5,231 nt of DNA from Rubrobacteraceae bacterium (GTDB lineage Bacteria; Actinomycetota; Rubrobacteria; Rubrobacterales; Rubrobacteraceae). Numbering within the stretch: position 1 is the stretch's first letter; each line of letters opens with the position of its first letter. The stretch lies in the NCBI GenBank assembly GCA_021156345.1, contig JAJNDJ010000231.1, forward strand, positions 1 through 5,231, given 5' to 3'. The position numbers were made by a program, and so were the translations under genes. Shown piece by piece: positions 1 to 5,231 of the stretch. The notes under the pieces are model-generated. The model did not search any database. It was given only the letters and a program-made list of their open reading frames with translations, and had not been told where the DNA came from.

Positions 1-1
1 C

Positions 2-778
2 GACCCGTTCTTCGCCGACCTCGGAGGCATCTTCGACCTCCTGCAAGGGATCGAGGGCGAGGACTACCTCGCGGATCTGAACGTCCATACCGTCGCCATC
101 CAGGTGCCCACCGAGATGCTGACGAAGGGCAACCGCACTACTATTGGCGTCAGGACTACATCCTACCGCCAGAGCATGAGCGTCCTCCGTCCGATAGGAC
201 AGCCGGGTTCGCAGAATAACAACCCGAGCTCCTCCAGTGGACCCTGGGTGCAGCTCTCGCGCCTGGATATGCCGCTGGTGAACGAGCTGGTCATTCCGCT
301 GAAGGATAAGAACCGCTGGAACGGCTCCCAGCCGCGCTTCGACAACCAGTTTGCGAGCTACGTGCTCGATCCGGAGCCGGCCCGCCTCATAGAGGACATC
401 CTCGGCGTTGACGTGCCAAGTCCACCTCGCGACGACCTCGCAACTATCTTCCTGACCGGTATACCGGGTCTGAACAAGCCGGCGGGAGTTGTGCCTTCGT
501 CCCAACTCAGGCTGAACACGGCCATACAGCCGTCAAACAATCCGGATCGTCTGGGAGTTCTGCGCGGGGACAACGCGGGCTTTCCGAACGGACGCCGGCC
601 GGCCGATGACGTCGTGGATATCGAGCTTCAGGCCCTAGCAGGAGGGACGCCGTTGACCCCCGACTTCAACAAGGCGCCGAACAACCAGCTCGGCGACGGT
701 GTCGATGCCAACGACGTACCGCTCAGCAACAGCTTCCCGTACCTGGCTGACCCGCAGGACTATACGGAGACGCCGTAA
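2..778 (+). CDS. DUF4331 family protein, C-terminal part (5' end outside window)
   Basis: The reading frame is open from base 2 to the TAA at 776-778 and gives 258 residues with no start in context, so the true start lies upstream; the ATG at 104 is an internal Met. The sequence resembles the C-terminal half of DUF4331 proteins, which are of unknown function and often exported. Recognisable blocks are VPTEML (near visible residue 32), the RLDMPLVNELVIPLKDK stretch, the FASYVLDPEPARLIE stretch, an IFLTGIPGLNKP segment, a GDNAGFPNGRRPADDVVDIE block, and a C-terminal SFPYLADP motif close to the stop. The Asn/Pro/Gly-rich, non-hydrophobic composition fits an extracytoplasmic protein, but the N-terminal signal cannot be seen. 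The visible part looks intact. It lies 75 bases upstream of the TPR gene and is separated from it by a strong hairpin. Family assignment is firm; function is unknown, and a role beside the metal permease is inferred from position only. Confidence 0.88.
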   Translation, partial: DPFFADLGGIFDLLQGIEGEDYLADLNVHTVAIQVPTEMLTKGNRTTIGVRTTSYRQSMSVLRPIGQPGSQNNNPSSSSGPWVQLSRLDMPLVNELVIPLKDKNRWNGSQPRFDNQFASYVLDPEPARLIEDILGVDVPSPPRDDLATIFLTGIPGLNKPAGVVPSSQLRLNTAIQPSNNPDRLGVLRGDNAGFPNGRRPADDVVDIELQALAGGTPLTPDFNKAPNNQLGDGVDANDVPLSNSFPYLADPQDYTETP

Positions 779-795
779 CGAGAGCACGGGTTTGT

Positions 796-820
796 GGTGG
801 GGAGGCCTGTCCTCCCCACC
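796..820 (+). terminator. Perfect intergenic hairpin (attenuator, processing or terminator-like)
   Basis: GGTGGGGAGG at 796-805 and CCTCCCCACC at 811-820 are perfect reverse complements around a 5-base CCTGT loop, giving a very GC-rich stem. It begins 17 bases after the DUF4331 stop and ends 33 bases before the TPR start. No U-run follows, so it is not a canonical intrinsic terminator. It may be a partial terminator, an mRNA 3'-end stabiliser or a processing site that sets different levels of the DUF4331 and TPR messages. The structure is seen directly; its role is inferred. Confidence 0.6.
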
Positions 821-840
821 CAGCCTCGAACATATTTCAC

Positions 841-846
841 AGGAGG
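841..846 (+). promoter_or_regulatory. Strong Shine-Dalgarno for the TPR gene
   Basis: AGGAGG lies 7 bases before the ATG at 854. It supports that start, which also places the hydrophobic anchor at the extreme N-terminus of the product. Confidence 0.8.
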
Positions 847-853
847 AAGGTAG

Positions 854-2188
854 ATGACGGCAATCCGGATTAGCCGGTTTCGATGGGCTTTGATCCCTCT
901 GGTAGCCGCCCTCGCCGTGCTGGCGACACTGGCTCTCTTGCGAGGCGAACGTCCCGCGGATCAGCGCGTCCAGTTGCCCTTCGATTTCCGACAGACGGCG
1001 GACACGTCGACGGATACTCTCATCAGTTCCCTCCAGGAGAGGATCAGGGAGAACCCGAAAGACTTCGACTCGCACATCAACCTGGCCAATGCTTATCTCC
1101 AGAGAGTGCGGGAGACGGGCGACCCGACACTGTACACCAAGACGGAAGACCTGCTCGATGAGGCCAGCAAGCTAGAAGCCCAATCTCCGGAGTTGTTCGC
1201 CACGCGGGGGTCCCTCGCCCTCGCGCGCCACGACTTCGCAGCGGCGCTGCAGAACGGAACGCGAGCCCTGGCGCTAGATCCTGAGAACGCCCGCTACTAC
1301 GGCATCATTGGCGACGCCCAGCTCGAGCTGGGTATGTACGACGAGGCCATCAACTCTTACCAGGAGATGGTCGACCGCAGGCCAGACTTCGATTCTTTCT
1401 CCCGCGTGGCCTACGCCCGGGAGCTCTACGGCGACCCGGAAGGCGCCATCGAAGCGATGGAGTTCGCCCTGCAAGCCGGAAGCGGTACACCCGAAAACGT
1501 GGCCTGGGCACACGTGCAACTGGGCAACCTCTGGTTTACCTTAGGCAAACTGGAGGAGGCGCAGAAGGCCTACGGGCTCTCGACCAGAACCGTAGGCGCC
1601 TACGCGCCAGCACTAGCCGGCCAGGCGAAGATCGCAGCGGCGAGGGGGGATCTCGAACAGGCTGCCACATTCTACCGGCAGGCCTTCAACCGTATGCCCC
1701 TCCCCGAGTACGCCATCGCCCTCGGCGACGTCTACGCCGTGATGGGCGAAAAAGTGAAGGCTGAAGAACAATATGACCTTGTCAAAAGCATGGACAAATT
1801 GTTACGAGCAAACGGGGTCGACACCGATCTGGAGATCGCCCTCTTCAACGCCGATCACGACATTGATCTCCAGCCGTCACTCGCAAAAGCGCGCGCCGCC
1901 TACGATGCGCGACCAAGCATCCACGCCGCAGACGCCCTAGCCTGGACGCTATACAAGACAGGGAACTACAATGAGGCGCAGAAGTACTCTTCAGAAGCCA
2001 TAAGGCTGGGAACCCGCGACCCGCTGAAGCTCTTCCACGCAGGCATGATCTCGAAGGCGCTCGGCGAGAAAGAGCAAGCCCGCACGTACTTGCAACAGGC
2101 CATTGACCTGAACCCGCACTTCTCCCTGCTCTACGCTGACGAAGCCGCTGACAGCTTGAAGACCTTGAAGGCTGGAGGGGAAGACTGA
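854..2188 (+). CDS. Membrane-anchored tetratricopeptide-repeat protein
   Basis: This 444-residue protein begins with a short basic stretch (RISRFR) and one hydrophobic segment at about residues 11-29, then continues as TPR-rich sequence. It is therefore probably anchored with the repeats outside the cytoplasm, although an uncleaved signal cannot be told from a cleaved one by eye. Helical repeats with the A/G-x-x-x-x-x-G-x-x-x-x-A-x-x-x-x-x-x-A-L spacing are visible at about residues 74-107, 113-144, 147-178, 183-212, 219-250, 252-282, 286-316, 357-386 and 391-423. Clear examples are ALALDPENARYYGIIGDAQL near 137-156 and AIDLNPHFSLLYADEA near 416-431. TPR arrays bind proteins, so a scaffolding role is likely. 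The gene seems full length. It follows the DUF4331 gene and overlaps the permease start by one base (TGATG), indicating translational coupling. No enzymatic domain is seen. A general cytochrome-c-biogenesis (NrfG/CcmH-like) TPR assignment is possible, but nothing specific supports it. Confidence 0.9.
   Translation: MTAIRISRFRWALIPLVAALAVLATLALLRGERPADQRVQLPFDFRQTADTSTDTLISSLQERIRENPKDFDSHINLANAYLQRVRETGDPTLYTKTEDLLDEASKLEAQSPELFATRGSLALARHDFAAALQNGTRALALDPENARYYGIIGDAQLELGMYDEAINSYQEMVDRRPDFDSFSRVAYARELYGDPEGAIEAMEFALQAGSGTPENVAWAHVQLGNLWFTLGKLEEAQKAYGLSTRTVGAYAPALAGQAKIAAARGDLEQAATFYRQAFNRMPLPEYAIALGDVYAVMGEKVKAEEQYDLVKSMDKLLRANGVDTDLEIALFNADHDIDLQPSLAKARAAYDARPSIHAADALAWTLYKTGNYNEAQKYSSEAIRLGTRDPLKLFHAGMISKALGEKEQARTYLQQAIDLNPHFSLLYADEAADSLKTLKAGGED
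2174..2180 (+). promoter_or_regulatory. Shine-Dalgarno for the permease inside the TPR gene
   Basis: GGAGGGG sits inside the last codons of the TPR gene, 7 bases before the ATG at 2188 that overlaps the TGA at 2186-2188. This supports coupled translation of the two genes. Confidence 0.75.
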
Positions 2189-3624
2189 TGGCCCGCTGGG
2201 GATGGCTGTTGGCGTGTCTCGCGTTCGCCGTGTTCGCTTCGCTGATCCCGCGCGAAGCGCAGGCGCATCCTCTGGGCAACTTTACGATCAACCATTACAG
2301 CAGCCTCGCGTTCACTGAGGAGACCGCACGCATCACCTACATCCTCGACTTCGCCGAGATCCCAACCCTCCAGCAGAAAGCGCGTCTCGACGCCAATGGC
2401 GACGGGAAGCTCTCGGACGAAGAAGCAAACGCTTATCTCGAAGCCGAGATGCCTTCTCTCGTGGAAGGTCTGCGGCTGCGAGCAGGGGACGAGATCTTAC
2501 CGCTGGAGGTACGCGATCGCTCGGCGGAGTACAGGCCCGGGCAGGGAGGGCTCCCGACCTTGCGGGTGGAGGCTCATCTACTGGCCGACCTTCCGAAGGA
2601 TTGGAGGGGTGAGGCCCATTACGCCGACCAGACCTACGAGAACCGTCTCGGATGGTGGGAGATCGTGGTCAGGGACGGACCCGGAGTGGCAATAAAGAAC
2701 TCTACGGTACAGGACAAGAGTGTGTCGAACGAACTTCGCTCCTATCCGCGAGACATGCTCTCCAGCCCGCCGGATGTCCATGAGGCCACCTTCACGCTCG
2801 CTCCTGGCGACGGGCCGGTGGAGAACGAGATGGCGGGCCTGACGGCGGAGCGCGTCGGAACGAGCTTCGGCGGCGTGATGGGGCGGGTCGATGAGCTGGT
2901 TTCTGTGGAGCGTCTATCGGCGGCGGTCATAGCGCTGTCGATGTTGGCCGCGTTCTTCTGGGGAGCGGCGCACGCCCTGACCCCAGGTCACGGCAAGGCA
3001 GTCGTGGCGGCGTACCTGATCGGGGCCCCTGAAGTCCTCTATCCCTGGCTGAGCGTAGCTTCCGGACTGCTCGTCGTCCTGATCGGGCTCGCCCTCCTTT
3101 ACCGCCATCTGGACAAAATGTTCCACGACAGGAAAGCCGGGCACACGCACGTGGAGCACACACACCCGCATGATGGCGAACACTCCCACGCCCATTCCCT
3201 CGGTGGTTCACACTCCAACATCCATCATGCGCATGCTCAGGGCGGGCGTACGCACAGTCACCTGCCGGCGGATGGCTCGAAGATAACGTGGCGTGGGTTG
3301 ATGGCGCTTGGCGTCAGTGGTGGGCTCGTGCCGTGTCCGGCGGCGCTCGTCCTGCTTCTGGGTGCGATCTCGCTCGACAGGCTGGGGTTTGGGATGGTAC
3401 TCGTCCTCGCGTTCAGCGCGGGGTTAGCGATTGTGTTGGCCGGGATCGGACTGCTGATGATCTACGCTCGAAAGCTCTTCGAGCGGTTCACTTTCGAGGC
3501 GAGGGCGCCGCGCTTGTTGCCGGTCGTGAGCGCCTCGATCATCACGCTGGCCGGGGTGGGTATAGCGCTCGGAGCTCTGCAACAAACCGGGATCGTCAAT
3601 CCCGGCTTGTTAGACTGGTTCTGA
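2188..3624 (+). CDS. HupE/NicO-type nickel/cobalt permease with secreted N-terminal domain; second TM block missing
   Basis: This 478-residue protein starts with a signal peptide (about residues 1-26, cleavage likely after AQA), so the mature chain would begin HPLGNF, a sequence typical of this family. An extracytoplasmic domain follows to about residue 240 and contains an EF-hand-like loop at residues 68-79 (D68, N70, D72, S76, E79). The membrane part starts near 243 with the metal-binding motif HALTPGHGK (262-270). Hydrophobic segments follow at about 284-304, 368-395, 400-427 and 443-465, with the family VPCPAA motif at 381-386. A loop at 313-358 carries 15 histidines in 46 residues and probably binds Ni/Co or another divalent metal. 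Relatives normally have about 35-40 residues with a second conserved His-containing TM segment between the AAYLIG and LYPWLS stretches. Here these are joined directly at residues 279-281 with the frame kept. Without that helix, five TM segments would remain and function is doubtful. The family is clear; export versus uptake and the exact metal cannot be read from sequence. Confidence 0.88.
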   Translation: MARWGWLLACLAFAVFASLIPREAQAHPLGNFTINHYSSLAFTEETARITYILDFAEIPTLQQKARLDANGDGKLSDEEANAYLEAEMPSLVEGLRLRAGDEILPLEVRDRSAEYRPGQGGLPTLRVEAHLLADLPKDWRGEAHYADQTYENRLGWWEIVVRDGPGVAIKNSTVQDKSVSNELRSYPRDMLSSPPDVHEATFTLAPGDGPVENEMAGLTAERVGTSFGGVMGRVDELVSVERLSAAVIALSMLAAFFWGAAHALTPGHGKAVVAAYLIGAPEVLYPWLSVASGLLVVLIGLALLYRHLDKMFHDRKAGHTHVEHTHPHDGEHSHAHSLGGSHSNIHHAHAQGGRTHSHLPADGSKITWRGLMALGVSGGLVPCPAALVLLLGAISLDRLGFGMVLVLAFSAGLAIVLAGIGLLMIYARKLFERFTFEARAPRLLPVVSASIITLAGVGIALGALQQTGIVNPGLLDWF

Positions 3625-3666
3625 GGCGCTGGGACGATTACAGGACGTCTCGGGAAGGCGAGTAGC

Positions 3667-3954
3667 GTGAAGCCCGAACTAGTGGGCGAACCGGGCGTGG
3701 ACGAAAGTTTGGCTCGATCTCCGTTGCTGAATGTCGAGAGTGGCCCCTTCTCCAACGAGAGCCAGCACGAGCCGCTTACCGAGGAGGCCGCCCTGGCTTT
3801 CGCTGCTTGCGGCGTTACCGGGTACGCGCTGGCGGGCCCCTCTTACGGGCGAGGTCAGGGCGGCGGTATGCTCGCCGGCCTTCTGGGGCCTGCTGTGGCG
3901 AGTCCGGATGCCATCGACACCGTCAACGGAGGGCCGGATAGGAGGGATGCCTGA
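3667..3954 (+). CDS. Small protein of unknown function, probably a shortened remnant
   Basis: A GTG start at 3667 gives 95 residues. A purine-rich GGGAAGG lies about 10 bases upstream as a weak ribosome site. The N-terminal 40 residues are acidic and polar. Residues 41-75 form an Ala/Gly-rich, mildly hydrophobic region that includes ALAFAACGVTGYALAG and a GRGQGGG turn. A DAIDTV segment (81-86) is followed abruptly by a charged tail, NGGPDRRDA. The domain seems to stop just where it begins, so this may be the N-terminus of a larger protein joined to its own last codons. A nitroreductase-like ancestor is a faint impression from memory and not a call. The stop overlaps the next gene's ATG by one base, and that gene's ribosome site lies inside this tail, so the tail end is probably native. 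The gene starts 42 bases after the permease stop and is likely in the same transcript. Confidence 0.6.
   Translation: MKPELVGEPGVDESLARSPLLNVESGPFSNESQHEPLTEEAALAFAACGVTGYALAGPSYGRGQGGGMLAGLLGPAVASPDAIDTVNGGPDRRDA
3940..3946 (+). promoter_or_regulatory. Shine-Dalgarno for the SRPBCC gene
   Basis: AGGAGGG lies 7 bases before the ATG at 3954, inside the last codons of the preceding ORF. It fixes the start of the SRPBCC protein and shows that the upstream 3' end is part of the functional layout. Confidence 0.75.
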
Positions 3955-4517
3955 TGAAGGGCGGAACGGGTGCCAGCATCGCCTGTGCTATCGGCGTGGC
4001 GGCGGGTATCGTGATCGGGTCTCGCGCCGTCAAGATCTACGACTGGCGAACCGAATGGACCATTCCCGCGCCGATGCCCGTCGTCTACGAGGCCATGACC
4101 TCGCGCGAGGCGGTACGTGAGTGGTGGCCGGACATGGAACTCGTAGAGGACAATGGAGATGATGACATCCAGGTTGGCAGCACCGTCTCTTTCCGGGTGC
4201 ACCAGGCCCCCGAGGTCGCACGCTTCACCCCGCCCTTCCGCATCCATTGCCTATACACCGACGTAGAACGGGAAAAGAGGCTGAGGGAGACGGTGAACGG
4301 AGACCTGAGCGGTGTGCTAGAGACTCTGTTCCACGAGCACCAAGACGGCACCCGTATAACATTCAGCTGGTACATGCGCCTGACCAACCCGGCTCTCAAC
4401 CTCCTGGGGTACGCAGCAGAACGCGTGTACCGCCATAGCCACGACAGCGTGATGACCTCGGGCGAGAAAGGGCTCTCGGAGTACTGCAAGCAACGAGCAG
4501 CGTCCGGGCGCGCGTAG
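3954..4517 (+). CDS. Membrane-anchored SRPBCC (polyketide cyclase/START-like) protein
   Basis: This 187-residue protein has a hydrophobic N-terminal segment at about residues 5-22, followed by a soluble domain of about 155 residues with SRPBCC features. These are a first strand with EWTIPAPMPVVYEAMTS (34-50), where the strand leads into the first helix; an REWWPDM motif (55-61) typical of the family; a middle beta region (77-112); a GDLSGVLETLF strand (116-126); GTRITFSWYMRLTNPALN (132-149); and a long C-terminal helix with HSHDSVMTSGEKGLSEYC (161-178) that would close the ligand cavity. SRPBCC domains bind hydrophobic ligands and some catalyse cyclisations; the substrate cannot be inferred. 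The length is normal for an anchored single-domain member, and no internal gap is evident. The start overlaps the upstream stop (TGATG), so translation is probably coupled. The hydrophobic N-terminus could be a signal peptide, but no clear AxA cleavage site is seen, so an anchor is more likely. Confidence 0.82.
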   Translation: MKGGTGASIACAIGVAAGIVIGSRAVKIYDWRTEWTIPAPMPVVYEAMTSREAVREWWPDMELVEDNGDDDIQVGSTVSFRVHQAPEVARFTPPFRIHCLYTDVEREKRLRETVNGDLSGVLETLFHEHQDGTRITFSWYMRLTNPALNLLGYAAERVYRHSHDSVMTSGEKGLSEYCKQRAASGRA

Positions 4518-4597
4518 ACAGTACCTCCGGGAGCTACTCGGGATTCTGACCGAGACCGGATCCCAAGACAACATCAACCACGGAAGGGGAGTACCGA
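4518..4597 (+). other. Short intergenic stretch with an imperfect hairpin
   Basis: GTACCTC at 4521-4527 and GAGCTAC at 4531-4537 can pair with one C-C mismatch around a 3-base loop, just after the SRPBCC stop. The stem is weak and lacks a T-run, so a terminator is not proven. The rest shows only the purine-rich GGAAGGGGAG (4582-4591) that serves the following ORF. No convincing promoter is visible. Confidence 0.3.
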
Positions 4598-4726
4598 ATG
4601 ACTAACCAGCCAGTTGAGAACGAGGCGGCTCCGCTAAGGCCTATATCTTTCGAGAGGTTCGCTGGGATGTGTGCGGTCCTTTCCGGTGTCGCCGGTTTTC
4701 TGTACGCGATCTCCTTCGTCTCGTAG
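4598..4726 (+). pseudogene. 42-residue ORF, probably the truncated N-terminus of a membrane protein
   Basis: The ATG at 4598 is preceded by GGAAGGGGAG with about 6 bases of spacing, a good ribosome site. The product begins with an acidic, polar cytoplasmic-type leader (MTNQPVENEA) and a PLRPISFERFAGM stretch. One hydrophobic segment (residues about 22-41) then follows, and the ORF stops with FVS at the TAG 4724-4726. The arrangement looks like the beginning of a polytopic membrane protein (DUF4386-like proteins begin in a similar way, from memory) cut off after its first helix. A genuine small single-TM protein is the alternative. The reading frame does not resume convincingly in either other frame downstream, so a point frameshift alone does not explain it. 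Its neighbours are also shortened, which favours truncation. Confidence 0.5.
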
Positions 4727-4738
4727 AAAGGAGAGCCG

Positions 4739-4819
4739 GTGGTGCTCGCCCTGCCGGCTGCGGCGGTAAGGTTCGGCTCGGAATGGCATCTTCAGGAGCG
4801 CGGGTTTGACTTAGCGTAG
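4739..4819 (+). CDS. Possible 26-residue ORF upstream of trmFO
   Basis: AAGGAG at 4729-4733 and following lies about 5 bases before a GTG at 4739 (a second in-frame GTG is at 4742). The frame runs through VVLALPAAAVRFGSEWHLQE to a TAG at 4817-4819. The ribosome site is good, but the peptide has no recognisable domain. It might be a leader peptide, the leftover end of a deleted gene, or chance. It begins 13 bases after the stop of the 42-residue ORF. Confidence 0.25.
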   Translation: MVLALPAAAVRFGSEWHLQERGFDLA

Positions 4820-4822
4820 AAT
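4817..4822 (+). promoter_or_regulatory. Candidate -10 element for trmFO
   Basis: TAGAAT matches a sigma-70 type -10 (TAnnnT). A start about 7 bases downstream would give a leader of roughly 30 bases carrying the trmFO ribosome site. No good -35 sits 16-18 bases upstream; a TTGACT at 4806-4811 is too close to pair with it. This is a weak call. Confidence 0.25.
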
Positions 4823-4845
4823 AACCTCCCTGCAAAGCCACGAGC

Positions 4846-4850
4846 GGAGG
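4846..4850 (+). promoter_or_regulatory. Shine-Dalgarno for trmFO
   Basis: GGAGG lies 10 bases before the ATG at 4861 and 7 bases before an in-frame TTG at 4858. Either could start the protein. The ATG is preferred because the product then begins [10 protein letters not shown], as in relatives. Confidence 0.6.
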
Positions 4851-4860
4851 ATCTTCTTTG

Positions 4861-5231
4861 ATGCCGAACGTAACCATCATCGGTGCCGGGCTCGCCGGGA
4901 GCGAGGCGGCCTGCCTCTGGGCTGCTCAAGGAAGAGCTCAGGTGTCTTGGATCGGTTATCCTACACTGCGCCGATGCCAATCCGGTTCCGGCGGGCGGCG
5001 CCCTCGGGGTCGCCCGCGAGGATTTTCCACGCGCCGTCACCGAGACTATCCACGCCCACCCGAATATAGAAGTGATCCGTAAAGAGGTCACGGACATCCC
5101 TCAGGGTCCGACCGTGGTAGCGACTGGCCCCTTGACCTCGGACGCTCTGGCAAAGAAGATAGAGGACCTCTCCGGGGAGACGCTCTACTTCTACGACGCG
5201 GCCTCTCCCATCATCCACCGCGACTCTCTGG
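4861..5231 (+). pseudogene. trmFO: TrmFO, tRNA m5U54 methyltransferase (FAD/folate-dependent): internal deletion with frameshift, 3' end outside window
   Basis: TrmFO methylates U54 of tRNA in the cytoplasm, using methylenetetrahydrofolate and FAD. The start [17 protein letters not shown] is the GxGxxG-type FAD-binding fold of the family. From about 4913 the homologous sequence continues in another frame: [14 protein letters not shown], then [41 protein letters not shown] and [15 protein letters not shown], open to the end of the window. In intact TrmFO about 50-60 residues separate these two parts, including the conserved CSNS-type motif with a cysteine reported as important for activity. 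Here that segment is absent and the frame shifts by one (frame 1 to frame 2) near 4911-4914. Read in the starting frame, translation leaves the homology at once and ends at TAA 5080-5082. The gene as written is non-functional. Recent inactivation or a sequence/assembly error are both possible; the downstream frame is well preserved, which favours a very recent event or an artefact. Confidence 0.85.

Noticed and set aside
456..467. Perfect 12-bp palindrome CCGGTATACCGG
   Set aside because: It lies inside conserved DUF4331 coding sequence for TGIPG and is explained by codon choice; an operator there is unlikely.
635..1075. Minus-strand ORF of 146 codons across the DUF4331/TPR junction
   Set aside because: It is antisense to two well-supported genes and the hairpin, with an Arg-rich composition typical of a shadow frame in GC-rich DNA.
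1845..2291. Minus-strand ORF of 148 codons
   Set aside because: It is antisense to the TPR/permease overlap, has low-complexity Arg/Ser/Ala composition and shows no domain.
3731..4247. Overlapping long frames on both strands (129 codons +, 130 codons -)
   Set aside because: They overlap the coupled 95-residue and SRPBCC genes, whose starts have clear ribosome sites; their composition is that of shadow frames.
4806..4822. TTGACT plus TAGAAT as a -35/-10 promoter pair
   Set aside because: Only 5 bases separate the two hexamers, so they cannot be one sigma-70 promoter; only the -10 is kept, as a weak call.
4861..5082. 74-residue protein as an intact small FAD-binding protein
   Set aside because: After about residue 17 it loses all homology and becomes Arg/Gly/Pro-rich, while the TrmFO homology continues in the neighbouring frame.

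Overview
The window is high-GC bacterial DNA, and every supported gene lies on the + strand. Gene content, Shine-Dalgarno-led starts and TGATG stop/start overlaps suggest a deep-branching actinobacterium of the Rubrobacter type. That placement rests on remembered resemblance of the DUF4331, TPR, nickel-permease and TrmFO proteins, not on a search.

Positions 2-3624 hold a three-gene block: the C-terminal part of a DUF4331 protein, a membrane-anchored TPR protein (854-2188), and a HupE/NicO-type nickel/cobalt permease with a secreted N-terminal domain (2188-3624). A perfect 10-bp hairpin lies between the first two genes. The TPR stop and permease start overlap by one base, so those two are almost certainly co-transcribed. 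The likely theme is an envelope system linked to metal transport: an exported DUF4331 protein, a TPR scaffold, and a permease with a putative Ca-binding loop and a His-rich loop.

Positions 3667-4517 hold two coupled genes: a 95-residue protein that looks like a shortened remnant of a larger one, and a membrane-anchored SRPBCC (polyketide-cyclase/START-like) protein of 187 residues. Positions 4518-4860 contain a 42-codon ORF that ends abruptly after one hydrophobic stretch, a possible 26-codon ORF, and the trmFO leader.

The window ends inside trmFO (tRNA m5U54 methyltransferase). This copy is broken: the FAD-binding start is joined out of frame to sequence that normally lies about 50-60 residues further on.

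The most notable point is that several genes between about 3025 and 4915 look internally shortened: the permease lacks its second conserved transmembrane block, the 95- and 42-residue ORFs look like remnants, and trmFO has a deletion plus frameshift. Either this stretch has undergone repeated small deletions, or the assembly or reads have dropped segments. I found no tRNA, rRNA, CRISPR array, insertion sequence or phage gene.
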